Positions 1 to 11,794 of a DNA stretch of 64,000 nt are shown in pieces. A model generated the notes under the pieces. It had not been told where the DNA came from. It ran no database searches and worked only from the letters and a program-made list of their open reading frames with translations. The DNA is from Phallusia mammillata (Eukaryota > Chordata > Ascidiacea > Phlebobranchia > Ascidiidae): assembly GCA_003260075.1 (NCBI GenBank), contig QLIY01000890.1, positions 1 through 64,000 on the forward strand, in the 5' to 3' direction. A program made the translations under genes and the position numbers. Positions within the stretch are counted from its first letter, which is position 1, and the number at the start of each line of letters is the position of its first letter.

Positions 1-548
1 CACTTGACTAAGCCAGCGCGGTTACGTAACTCTCTAAACAGCCTTTTATACAAAGAATAGGCCAGACAAAAGACCAGACAACTCATTCACGTAAGAGCAT
101 CGAGCAAATGTTTTTTAACGTTAGCTGCCCTTTGCCTCTAAGAACATGAGAATTATGCAGCGCTGAACAACAAATATGTGATTTTAGGAAAACACTTAGG
201 TTTAAGTCTTAGGACAACGTTAGGCAATTAAAAAAAGAAGAGTGTCTCTTTAAACGACCGACTTTAACTAGCTACGTCCAATATATTAACAATACAAAGT
301 GGAAACCAATTCATACTATAGTTTAGAACAGAGGGCCTAAAAGCATTTTTTGTGTTGATTGATATGTTCACAAGCCACGTAACAAGTGCAGAATGGCTAA
401 AAAAGTAGAAAAACATCCAAAGCAGGTTTGGTTCGAACCGACTTCACATATTGGAAAAAAAATCGAAATCGAGATCATGCAGCGAAATGTAATAGAAAAT
501 ATTTGCAAGTATCTAATTTTAAAGATTTAACCCAAAAGTTGATAGAAC

Positions 549-1556
549 TAGGGATGGCCCGATAGTACTGTATCGGCGCCGATACCCGATGCTTCGAGCA
601 GTATCGGTACTCGTCCGATACTTTAGCGGTATCGGTACAAGTACCGATACTTTTTTTGAGACTTTATCATGTGTAAAATTGAAAATGAAAGGAGGCAAAA
701 AACAACAACCATCGGCTGTGATAAAATATTTATGGGACTACAACTAAAAAACGCGTTCGTTTTGGATTTAATGAAATAAGATGACCTAAATCGCTACAGC
801 GACTTAATGCCGCAACACGTTTTTTAGGCCCGCGTTAATTGCGAGCGAGCGTCACAACGCACAAAGTTCATTGTAGACGTTTGTAAGCATAAGTTTCGAA
901 ACGGCAGGTGTTTAATTTGTATGGCCAAGTGTATTTAGACATTCCTAGTGTTATCAGTGACAAATTATTTTCTATGCCGTTAGGTGAACTTTTAAATCCT
1001 AATTAAACTACCTGCGATTTTGCAATACAAAAGTTGGCGTTAAGAAATGACCCAAACGTCATATGTTTTGGGATTCCTTCACTGTTTTGGGGATATTAAC
1101 AGACAATCCCATTCTCTGCCTAAAGCCATGATCGTTAAATGTTTTTTGTTGTCAAAGTCGTAAAACATTAACGCCGGTAAGACGTTACAAACAATAGACG
1201 CCGGTAAGACGTTGCAAAGCGCGTAGCATAAACGTAATCACGTGATCAGATGCGTAACAACAAGTGCACCAATCGTTAGTTATGCCTCCAATGCACCACC
1301 GTCGTTAGGGCATCGTTAGCTCGCCAGCTGATTTGCCAAAGAGTCTTTACCAGACCTGGGCATTTTACGGCCTTAAGTGATTTATTAGACTGAGTGTGTT
1401 GTTAAATTAACTGTGATGGGAAAACACATTACAAATACATCAGTTTGAAAATGTTTTTGCTTGTTTGCAAAGTATCGGGTATCGGATCGCAGTACTTTTG
1501 GGGTAAAATATCGGGTATCGGTATCGGTTCAAAATATTGGTATCGGGCCAACCCTA
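549..1556. mobile_element. hAT-type non-autonomous element, 1.0 kb
   Basis: The ends are inverted repeats: TAGGGATGGCCCGATA on the left against TAGGGTTGGCCCGATA read inward from the right, 15 of 16 matching. The 8-bp sequence GATAGAAC is directly repeated at 541-548 and 1557-1564, the target duplication expected of hAT transposition. Both ends are rich in the word TATCGG. Inside there is no open frame that could be a transposase. A short direct repeat of ACGCCGGTAAGACGTT lies at about 1172 and 1199. This is a MITE-like derivative that would need a transposase from elsewhere. Confidence 0.9.
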
Positions 1557-2725
1557 GATAGAACCGATGAGAAATTACGATTTAATGTGGTCGAACGTGA
1601 AGTCAGGCCCGATTTAAACCTGCTTTATTAAAACGTAAGCTCCAATCCCATCAAACGCCGAGACTCCTATAGAAAAGTTGATAAACAAGTATCTTTTCGA
1701 AACAAGTTGAAGAGGCATTAGTTAACAAACTACGCCGGAAAAACATTTTGAGTGTTGCTTAGTACTTAATTGTATGTGCCCACTGTAACAAGCTATGTCG
1801 CCATGAAAACAAGGAAATAAGAACAAAATAAAAGTACAAACGCTGTTTAAGACTTTTTCAGTGGCGATTAGTACGAGATAATAATAAAACTGGTTCACGA
1901 GGAAGTTTTGTGGGGTGACAGAAGTAACTACATTTTTTTGAATAGCAAAATGTCTGAAAGATTTCGTGAAACTTGGAATTTTAACTTATTTGGTAAACTT
2001 TTATTTTTAATTTTACCATTAAACTTTAAAATTAAATGTTAATCAATTGTGGATCAAGTCATGAAGATGCCGACACCATATAAGTAAATTCGAATAAAAA
2101 TAAGCAATAATAACCTTTAGTGGGTCGTAAAAGGAATTCTTTAAAGTGAATGTCACAAAAGGATAAACGTGACGGCAAATTTATTTTGTAATTTGGCAAC
2201 AAAACATCAACGTGTACTTTTGTGAAAAGGAGTAGACTTTTATAGCAGTGCGTTAAATGTTCAGCTTCCCAACGTTATGTTGTTGTTATCCACAAAAACA
2301 TGCACCATAGTTTATTGCGCCCTTTAACACCGGAACAAATTAGGAAATCGTGCGACTGGAAATCAACAATATCCTTCAAGCGCCTATCAAATCTGAATAT
2401 TAAAAACGGATGTAATTTCAACTAAAAATAGCATCCGAGTCGCATCGTAAAATGCACACTATATATACGTAACTACTGACGATTTTAGAGACTAATTAAT
2501 CTTTAACATTTGTAACTGAGACAGATTTAGTCATTCGGAAGTTTAGGGAGGATATATGTCACCCGGAAACCTCAACACAATACGCATTATTACGTATGTG
2601 GAAAGTAATTATCTCGTCATAAATACTATGACTGTGTCTTGTCTCACAGTGACGCGTGAAGTCGGTTTAACATCCTGTAAAGCAGGGGTTCTTAAACATG
2701 GGTGAATTTATATTCCAGCTTAAAG

Positions 2726-3108
2726 CAGGGAGTCGAACCGCTTGTCATATGGGTTCAGGTTCGGTTCGGGTTCACTTGGTTTTGTTTTTAAGGGTTCGGG
2801 TTCGGTTCAGGTTTTTAAAAATGTATATTTTCGGGTTCGGGTTTTGTTCCGGTTTGGGCAAATTATCCGGTCCGAACCGGTTTGCGGTTTTTAAACCGGT
2901 TCAAATTTTTATTCGTTTCAATTTAATTCTACCCATCATCTACCTGGCCTTATCAAACTCCAAAATAATTTTGCCCGTGCACTGTTTTTTTTTTGACACG
3001 CCCTACAAGTGTTATCTCGCGTATTCTTCAGTGCGCTGTTTTGCAAAAAATCACAAAATATAAAACAGACTGCATTTTTTACTGGTTCGGTTCCGGTTCG
3101 ACTCCCTG
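2726..3108. mobile_element. hAT-type MITE, 383 bp
   Basis: The left end reads CAGGGAGTCGAACCG and the right end, read inward, reads CAGGGAGTCGAACCGG. The 8-bp duplication GCTTAAAG lies at 2718-2725 and 3109-3116. The ends are full of GGTTCGG words, giving long subterminal repeats. No transposase is encoded. Confidence 0.9.
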
Positions 3109-3675
3109 GCTTAAAGTGACAAGTGAAAAACATGGCTGTTGAAGAAACAACCATTTTAATGTTATTCAAGCTTTTCTTGAAGTCCGTGTTTTGTGTATCT
3201 ATATTTTAGAACAATTACAAATTTTGACAACTTCTATTATAAAAAATAGCTGATGAGTACGTGTATTTAAAAACCAATGAAAACAGGCCAAAGTATTGTG
3301 ATGGTTTTAATATGTTGTTGTATAAGACCATAGGCTACCTTAAATAAACTTGCCACACTTTTTAACAAAATTAGAGTAATAGGGCATATTTCGGTAACTA
3401 TAAGGATTCATTTAACTCACGACCTCTGACCCTTGCCCTTTAACCTCGCCTAATGCCCTTATATGTCCAACCTGTGGACATGCAGTCGTTAACATTTTGG
3501 AACGAGCTTTCTTTCTACGAACAAACATCAAATGTTTGTTGCAGCTAATAATAAACCTTGATTTGGAAAGCTCACGGGCGTTTTATTACGCATTCGAACG
3601 TCACTTTCGTCCAACGCATTTCGAGTCGCGATTTCCCGGTAAATTGTGACGTAACAAAGTGGCCTGCACGATTTT

Positions 3676-3683
3676 TGACGTCA
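3676..3683. promoter_or_regulatory. CRE octamer TGACGTCA
   Basis: A perfect palindromic cAMP-response element (TGACGTCA), bound by CREB/ATF family proteins in animals, lies 2 kb upstream of the SRF start codon. Function here is inference. The octamer is also present at 4349 and in SRF intron 1 at 6611. Confidence 0.4.
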
Positions 3684-4348
3684 CGGGTCAGTGCAAGGCA
3701 GCGGCGTGAAGTAGTAAACGCGCGATGCGGTTGTTTGTTGCGTCATAAGGGGTGTGCGAGGACAGAGCGCGGTCGGAGAAATTGGCTGGCTTCTAGTTCG
3801 TGATTTTACGAGTAATGTGCTTGGTTCAACAGTAGCCAAGTTTTTCTGAATAGCTGAACTGAGTCAAGGCCAGCATTTACACAGAAATTGTTTAAAGGAG
3901 CTTCCGTCGAAAACCTAAATTTTCGCCATAATTGCAAGTCATTGCGTTAAGATGTGTTTTTGGAGTGTTTTTTATTGTTTGTTTGTAAACGTTGGTTTCG
4001 GTTAAACGTGTTGAAGTATGTAAAACGCTACCATCGGAGTTTTACTAGAAGGATAGTACATGGTTATGAGTAATAGCCTGCTTTATAACACATACTTAAC
4101 AATCGCTGTTGTCACCAAGAATAAATTTCCAGTTCGTCAAAGCAGAAAAAAGTCTCCGTAGAAAAGATTTTAAAGCAGACTTTATTAACATACGGAAATC
4201 TTTAATTATGGCGTTTAATGCTTTTTGTGAATTACTAGTGTCAACGTCAATTAGTTACGGCCATTATCGGCAGCCAGTTAACGCGTTGAGAGATTGAACG
4301 ACAAAAAAATCAACTTTCCACAAACGGGGATTCCCGACGCGGTGACGT

Positions 4349-4356
4349 TGACGTCA
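4349..4356. promoter_or_regulatory. CRE octamer TGACGTCA
   Basis: Second perfect CRE palindrome upstream of SRF, about 1.4 kb from the start codon. A half site (GTGACGTT) sits immediately before it at 4342, so this is a small cluster. Confidence 0.4.
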
Positions 4357-5362
4357 TAATGGTGCGTCGCGAGGCTTCGCGGTAAACAAGATTGTAAGTC
4401 GTTCGAGAATTTCGTTTCCGATCGCCTTCTATGGAGTTGGCAGTCGCATCGCCGTCAATTCTCTGCTCAAGGTGATGACAGACGATCGCACATAAAGATC
4501 TTATCTGACAGAGGCTCTGAATTAAGTGTTGTCAAAACGTTTAGTTAGAGGTATAAGTTGCGACTAAAGTAAGATTGTCAATGTTTTGACTATTTTTTTG
4601 TAACAACTACAAAGACATGTTTGACTTTGAAACTAAGCGGCCAAAATCTGGTGGGGTACTCCTCAATATGAATGTTATGTAATATGAGGTAACTGAGAAA
4701 CAGAAAACGAAAAAAAACGGTAGCATTATTGTCTTAATGTGGGCGGGAGGTTATAGTAAACTGAATCTAAAAACCTCTGTCTTACAACCAAAAATATTTT
4801 CAAAAATGTATTGTTGTAATCTTTTGCTATGCGGACATAATATTCTTTATTCTTAGGGTTTAGGCAAAACTCGATTCTTAAAGTTGGTCAAAACATTCAG
4901 TTTAAGAAAAAGTTTAAAAGATTTTGTGATGATATTGGCACAAAACGAGGTGACCAACTTGTGTCCCTATTTGTGGCGCGGGAATTCAGACCTTGCCATA
5001 GAAATAACAACCGGCTTTGACTTGTAACCTAACGGCATGCAATTTTCCCACACTTGCAAAATCTTGGCAACGGATGCATACGAGCGCGCATCAAAGCCAC
5101 ATCGCAGCCCGCATACTTGCATAAAAGGATACTTTTGTGCAGCAATATAGCACAAGACAAGTTTTTCAAGAGTTCGTCTCAAAAAACAGGAAATACCGTC
5201 GTAAAATGCCTTTGCCAATTGCAAACGCTTTCTGAATTTATTTTGGTCCTGTTTACACTTCACCGCGTGCAACACGTGCAGGTGTAAGTCCTTTTATGGC
5301 AGTAACATGTGCTTCGAACATTCCTTTTTTGGAACCGTATCACCATATTTGTCGAGTGCCCT

Positions 5363-5372
5363 CCATATTTGG
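5363..5372 (+). promoter_or_regulatory. CArG box (SRF binding site) upstream of SRF
   Basis: CCATATTTGG matches the CC(A/T)6GG consensus exactly, 349 bases before the SRF start codon. SRF protein binds this motif, and vertebrate SRF promoters contain CArG boxes used in autoregulation. A second perfect match lies in intron 1. Autoregulation of this gene is therefore a reasonable inference, not shown. Confidence 0.5.
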
Positions 5373-5720
5373 GCGTACGCTCCATCGCCATGTATTCATC
5401 CGCGCGCAAGAATGCGACCTGAAATTCGCCTTCCTGTTGATGCACGGCAAATTTATTTCGGTAAATTATGTAATGCATATATATTGAGTCAAATTGGATG
5501 AGTTTTAAACTAAATGTGTCGGCAAAGGAAGCAATTACCGCTGCGACAATTTTATTTTTTCGCGCGGATGGTTTGTTTCGTCACAAACCCAGTCAGCTGT
5601 TCGCGTCAGCAGCCAAATACGGAACTGAAGCAGCTGCGAACAACACAGCGCGAAATTTTAAGCCAGAATTCTCGTTTTTTGCAGATTTCGTAAATAATTT
5701 AACATTTTTTGTCAACAAAA

Positions 5721-8700
5721 ATGAAAAGCCTGAAAAGATCAAGAATAGACGCTGGTTTAGACAACATGAGAGCAGATGAACATTTAGCTTTAGACTCAGA
5801 CGACGACGATTCTTTGGCTTTGGACGATAATTCAAGCCATGGTTCCCGTCCTGGAACCCCGCAACCGAAATCAGGGAAGAAAACCCGCGGTCGTGTGAAG
5901 ATTAACATGGAATTCATCGACAATAAACTTAGACGCTACACGACTTTCAGCAAAAGGAAGTCTGGAATCATGAAAAAGGTTGGTTTTATTGGTTAAAATT
6001 GTACTTTATACACGAGGTACTCAAAAGTTAAATATGAAAAATGACAGGCAAACTTTGTACAAAAGTTTACCATGCTATGAAGTACTAATCTAAGCAGCAT
6101 AGTGCAAGCTTGTATAGAGTAAGTTTGAAAAACAGGTCATATTTTAAACTAAAAAATGGTAAATATATTAACTTTAGTCTCAAATGATTGGTTTCCTTGC
6201 AATGAATAAATGAATATAAAGTCAAATTTTAGGAATAGTTTTCAGAAGTATCTAGATAATATTATCAGTTACAGCACCATGTTTTCATAACTTAGCTTAT
6301 TGTAAAGTGTGATGCTAATTGCTAACTATCTGTACCTAATGTACATGTGTTGTTGTAAATTTAGTGGGTCACACTTAAATTAACCATCAAGACAGTGAAT
6401 TTGTTTGCATTTTTTATCAGTGCTGATGTAAAACACCCAATTTTTTATTAAATGGTATCTGAATATAATAGCACGAATCAGATTATGTGTATTAGTAAAT
6501 TGTGATATCATTTAGCACAGTTACGTAAACTACCTTCTTGAGTCAGCTTTTTCTGTTGAATCAACTGATCTGGTGTCATTGTATAGTACGAGAAGACGCA
6601 GGAAACGACTTGACGTCATAATTCATTCATAGACCAGTCAGAGCATGCCCTCACGTTGCAAGACGTACATCGCCCTCAGTTTAATTCAATACGCGTCAGT
6701 TGACCTTTTTGGCCAGTGTGATGTCACAAAAATTCCAAACATGGCCAAATTGCAGAGGATTCCTGTTCGAACCTTTCATACCAAATTATGTCATGTCCTA
6801 CACACTATCGCATTCTGATGATTTCCTGGACTAATGACCAGCCTAATGGCACCGTTGCATGTAGTTTTATTCATAGAATCTGGTTTCCTTGCTACTTTGT
6901 CAATTGAGTTTAACATGTACTAAAGGTTTGCTTCCATATATGGTCAATCAAGTGAGTTTGTGTCTTCCTTATTAGGAAGCTTCTCATTGGCAGAAAGTTT
7001 CTGCTGAACTAAATATAAATTTATATTGATGTTCTGCCAGCCTAATATATTTGGCTTGAAATTGGTGTCAGGGGATAAGATAGCTGGTACATCATGCCCA
7101 AAAACATTACAGCTTACCATGAATTTGCCTTATTCCATGCTCCTTTTGTTTCATGAGCTAAGATTAAACTGTATTAATGTTTTTTATAAGAACATTAGTG
7201 AAATAAATGCAATCACACATTGTAATATTGTTGGACGAAAAACAAAATTTTTTGTACTTTCTATTATTGGTGAAACATTTTTTCAATCTTTGTACCTTAC
7301 TCCACAGGCACATGAACTTGCTACACTTACCGGAACTCAAGTAATGTTGCTGGTTGCCAGTGAGACTGGACATGTGTACACCTTCGCCACACGAAAACTT
7401 CAACCAATTTTATCAAGTGAAGCAGGTAATTACATAATATCACCAATGCAAATTTGTATGTAAGTGCCATTTCCAACCTAAATCTTCAAAATCAAAATGA
7501 ATCATTTATTTGAATGTCACTGAAGTAAAAAAATGCACTTGGGTATTAAAATTTGACTATTTTGCAAAAAAATTACGTTTCAAAAATTTTGATGACACTT
7601 TACAATTAAAACTTAACTGTCCCTTTAAATAGCCTTTTAAATTTTGCATAATTTTAAAAATTGAGTAGAGCATAGTGGGTATATCCATGTTACATTATAT
7701 TAGAGTTTTTAAACAAACAATCATTTACCTGTGTTTGAAACCAGCCAATATAAATTTGATAAACATAATAAACAAAGGTCAATTACAAATTTGTGCAGGA
7801 AAGCAATTGATCCAGACATGTTTAAATTCTCCTGACCCTGGAGATTCATCGGCAGCTGTGAACTCCGCACAAGATGAACAACGCATGAGCGCACAAGGCT
7901 TCGAAGAACCTGAATTGTCATACATTCCTGAAGAAACAAAGGTAAAAAAATGCTTTTTCAATTTTTGGGCTGCACAATTAATGGTTAAAATCCTGCCAAA
8001 TTGTATACAATAAAAAATTTTGCAACTCAACAAATTTGTAAAGCAAGTAAGATAGCATTGTGTTTTGTAAAATTGTTTGATACAGTTAGTAATAAAAAAA
8101 AAACATTTCAACGAAAACACTTCTCATAATTTTTTTTACTTTCATTGTCATTCTTTGCTGCCAAATGTAGTTACTTACAATGTTCATTTTAATTGCAGGA
8201 TGCAGTCCTAGCACAGAAGACTTACCATATCATGAACAGCATATCGTCACAACAGACCGAGCATTCACCAACTCCACCAGCTCAACAGGTAAGAAAAAAA
8301 TTACTTGCAAGTCAATGAAATGTCCAATCTTCGTTTCTCGTTTAAAAAAACCGAACAATTAATATAAAAATAGATAAAGAATTTACAATAAAACATTTTA
8401 TCTTTGAAAAAAAGGAAAAAAAGTGCTTGTTGTTTGATAGCTGTAATGTACATAGCTTTTGTAACAAAGCAATTTTTCGTTTTTAGCAGCAATCATCCCT
8501 GCCCGTAAACCTTGTGGCCATGAGCAATTCAGAAAGTGTGAAAGGGCCAACAATTCATCTGCCTTCTGCCCAGGGCCTGGCACTTATGCAGACGCACCAT
8601 GGTATGTTTGCAGTTCTTTTTGATTCATATTTTGTTCCCCTGTTGGTGTCAGGTTCGAATTTCCAAAATGGTTGGTTTCAACCTGTGGCAAACATGTGTT

Positions 8701-11649
8701 TTTGTACTGTAAAACCATTTAGCAACTGTGCTAGTGTATCACAACACATATGTAGTCCAATATTATAAACAACACATACAGATAAAACATTTCATACATT
8801 TTCACTGCAAAACAACCCTCCCCCCCCCCTGGTTTCAACCTGTGGCAAACATGTGTTTTTGTACTGTAAAACCATTTTAGCAACTGTGCTAGTGTAACAC
8901 AACACATATGTAGTCCAATATTATAAATAACACATACAGATAAAACATTTTATACATTTTCACTGCAAAACAATCCGGTTACCTTAAAAATAGGGTGTCA
9001 ACTTGAAATACACTAAAAAAAGAACATAAAATAGGCCAGTGTACACCAAAGTATATGGTAGCATTATCATAGATAACAAGATTTTTTTGCTTGTTTCAGT
9101 ATTTCATTCTTTGTTGTTAGCTGCACTGTAATGTGAGCCATCGCCAACCACAAGTTTTTAATTGTATTGTGTTTTATTCTTTAGGTGGAACGCAATTGGA
9201 TCATCAACACTTACTATCATCACACTCTCCTTCCAGGTAAACAAAAGTTTTTGTCATTTATTCACATTTGTTTGAGAGGCACATGGTTGTAAAAATAACT
9301 GAATACATGATGTTAACAAAGAAAGGTTTTGTCAGTCCACATGAAATACATTGAACCCCGGACCGTTTTAACCCAAAAATTTGTCTGCATTAAGATTAAC
9401 CGTTCCGTTTACAAATCAATTGTGCCTCAAGTTTTGTCCCAATTAGGCGAAGATCCAGAATAGCTGATGTCGATTAGTTAAAGCATGGGTGGGCAACCTT
9501 TGTCACTGTGGGGCCAAATACAATTGCAATAATTAGATTGCGGGCCGCACCTTTATATAACACAAAGTGATTTTACTTCGTTGTATACCAAAAATGCCTT
9601 AATACAAGTAAAATTCGCATTTGATTCTAGCAGCATATTGTCAGGTCGCAGAAAAATAGCACCGGGCGCATTAATCTGCTCAAAAATATATAATAGTTCA
9701 ACTCGTTTGCCAGTACATTTGAAATTCAAGTGTCTCTGCGGGCCGCACAACTTTAATTAAAGGGCCGCAGGTTACCCACCCCTGAGTTAAAGCATTACCA
9801 CTAGTGATGGAACGGGTACCTGGTACTCGGTACTCGGTATCGATACTCGTACTCAGTATCGAAATTTTTTGTCTCAGTTTTCGATACCAACGTGCGAGTA
9901 CCAAAGGCCGATTTACACCATAAGAATACAGGAAACTTTATGCCAATATTTGCTTCGGACAGCATAAAATTGGAAAAGAGTTCTGCCAGTTTACGTATAT
10001 CTTTTTCACTATCACGTTGGAGATTACATTTTTGGCATGTGTGTGTGCACGCTTGTACCCCGACCATGGCAGATAAATTAGCGAGTGATATACAACTAAG
10101 TACAACACTGTAGTTAAGTACTCGGTAATCGTACTCGGTACCGAAGGTATCCCCCCCCCCCCTCGGTATCGATACTCGCTTCAAAACCTGGTATCGTCCC
10201 ATCACTAATTACCACATTACAAATCTTTTGTAACTAGAGTTTTGTCTGAATTAGATGAAGATCCAGGTTTACCGCATCCAGTTAAACCAATGTTTACTGT
10301 ATAACTGCATTTTTAGCAGGAAAGTCTCATTAAAGCTTAGTTTGTGTTAAGAGTTGTAGTTCTAAATTGACTCATGCTTAACATTTCCCTTGAAGAGGCG
10401 AGATTAACATGTTGTTGTTTTTGTTTGTAGCATGCACATGCTTCCTTCACATGACCCATCGACCAATATACATCACAGTCCACAACATAAATACCTTTAC
10501 TGTAAGTAGAAATTTGGAAACAATTGTAAAAAGTAAATACTTAACTTTACTGTATAATTTTGTTCAAAAAAATTTGTAAAAAAGGTAAATCCTTTGTAAT
10601 GTAAGTAAAATTTTACTGCAAGTAAAAACATACAAAAAATGATAAATATATTTCGTAGGTAAAGAAATAACATAAAAATGAAAAAAATACAAATTGGTTT
10701 TGAATGTTTTGGAAAAAACGTTCTAAAATCTAATTTATAAAAACTCATTGTTTTGTACTTCTGGCACACACATAACATTTAGGTGAAGTAACATTGTTTT
10801 CAATATGTAGAGAAGTAGTCAACTATTAAAACCCGTTCATTGTGTTTCTGTGAATTTAGATGTAGACACATATTTTATTCTTTATTTTCTTATTTCAGCT
10901 ACAGCAAAAACATCAGCAGAAGAGGCACCGATCACTTTATTCAATTCATACGCTGCCTTCCCCAGAACAAGTAAGTCAACCTTTAAGTTGTTACATAACT
11001 CTCGAGTTGAGTCAATTGCAAATTTAATTTTATTGTGTACTGTGTGACCTAATTGCAGCCTTTCATTAAAAAATATTTAGTTAATATTTGTCAGTTGGGA
11101 GTTTTTGTTGCATAAATGCCTCTCCTACCTAATAATAGTTGTGGATGTTTTCCAAACCAAGAAAAAATTCTTGTTCACATAATCAACTGAAATAATAAAC
11201 AGAGAATTAAGTGGAAAAACTTATACCTTGTAGTTTGCATTCTTTGGTAAACGAGCATAAATACGATAAAAACAAATTAATGTAAAAAAAATTCATGAAA
11301 CTCTTTTTTTGCAGACGTTCAACCATTATTGGTGGCAGATACAAGATCTTTACAAATGCAACAAACTCAGGTAAAATGACTTTCCTCAACTTTACAAAAA
11401 TTAAAAAATAAGTATAAACATATTGAATATAAAAGTGAATTAAATGTCATAACCCAATAAACCATTGTAGAAGTAATGAGAGTTATAAAAGAGAAACAAT
11501 TCCCAAACAAAATTACCTTGCAATTTTTATTTTGGTTTTAAAACTTGAGTTAAGTCTGCATTTATTCACCAGTTTGTAAAAGTTGATATTTCAAAAAAAA
11601 ATTATTGAAAAAGTGCCATGAAAAAAATGATTTCAAAGTGTTTTGCTTC

Positions 11650-11707
<58 letters not shown>

Positions 11708-11794
11708 TATTGTGTTGTCACAGTTCTAATTTTTATCATTTAATCTCAGGTGGCAATCCATAATCAACAGAATCACAAGAAAACAACACGATAA
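5721..11794 (+). CDS. SRF: Serum response factor (MADS-box transcription factor)
   Basis: SRF is a nuclear dimeric factor that binds CArG boxes and drives muscle, cytoskeletal and immediate-early genes with partners such as myocardin/MRTF and ETS proteins. I infer ten exons: 5721-5978, 7308-7425, 7799-7941, 8199-8288, 8487-8601, 9185-9236, 10431-10501, 10899-10970, 11315-11370 and 11750-11794. All borders are GT-AG, all phases agree, and the product is 339 residues. The acidic N-terminus runs to about residue 50, the MADS box from about 52 (KKTRGRVKINMEF) to 108, and the SAM extension continues to about 140 (LIQTCLNSPD). The rest is Q/S/H-rich and typical of an activation region, much shorter than the roughly 500-residue vertebrate protein. 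ATG 5721 is the first in frame after a stop at 5700. Three C runs (8820, 10151, 11651) fall in introns only. Exons 1-4 are very secure; 7-10 less so. Confidence 0.95.
6611..6618. promoter_or_regulatory. CRE octamer in SRF intron 1
   Basis: Perfect TGACGTCA palindrome about 630 bases into the 1.3-kb first intron. Third such octamer around this gene. Function is inferred only from the motif. Confidence 0.3.
6934..6943. promoter_or_regulatory. CArG box in SRF intron 1
   Basis: CCATATATGG is a palindromic, perfect CC(A/T)6GG site, close to the strongest SRF binding sequence known for the family. With the upstream box at 5363 it suggests that the SRF product may act on its own gene. Confidence 0.5.
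8671..8977. repeat. Duplicate flanks around a C run (junction in SRF intron 5)
   Basis: About 146 bases at 8671-8816 recur at 8830-8977 with a few substitutions and one-base indels, separated only by C at 8820-8829. The pattern fits two overlapping or allelic contig ends joined by filler rather than a real tandem duplication. Confidence 0.75.
9484..9784. mobile_element. hAT-type MITE, family GGGTGGGCAACC, 301 bp
   Basis: The left end CATGGGTGGGCAACC pairs with CAGGGGTGGGTAACC read from the right. The 8-bp duplication AGTTAAAG is at 9476-9483 and 9785-9792. The interior is clearly the same family as the element at 17650-17967. It lies in SRF intron 6 and carries no transposase. Confidence 0.92.
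9802..10207. mobile_element. hAT-type MITE, 406 bp, next to the previous one
   Basis: The left end TAGTGATGGAACGGGTACC pairs with TAGTGATGGGACGATACC from the right. The 8-bp duplication ATTACCAC is at 9794-9801 and 10208-10215. Subterminal regions repeat CTCGGTA words. A C run at 10151-10162 interrupts the right end, so a little sequence may be missing or repeated there. Confidence 0.88.
11651..11707. other. C run, 57 bases, in the last SRF intron
   Basis: A pure run of 57 C lies 42 bases before the last SRF exon. Unlike most other C runs here I see no flanking duplication, so it could be gap filler of estimated length or a real homopolymer. Similar long runs are at 21577-21619 and 28311-28401. 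Confidence 0.6.

Larger units (their letters stand above)
1..5720. other. Gene-free flank upstream of SRF
   Basis: I see no convincing coding exon in this stretch. The open frames are short, lack splice context and have no recognisable protein motif. It holds two hAT-type elements (549-1556 and 2726-3108), two perfect CRE octamers (3676 and 4349) and a CArG box (5363). At 2686 a sequence resembling a hAT end occurs without a matching partner. The last few hundred bases are presumably the SRF promoter and 5' untranslated region; no clear TATA box or start site can be fixed from the sequence. Confidence 0.55.

Noticed and set aside
2686-2705. Sequence like a hAT left end (CAGGGGTTCTTAAAC)
   Set aside because: No matching right end; the nearby complete element at 2726 has different termini.
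5709-5720. Upstream TTG start for SRF
   Set aside because: Non-ATG initiation is unlikely; ATG 5721 is the first in-frame ATG after the stop at 5700.
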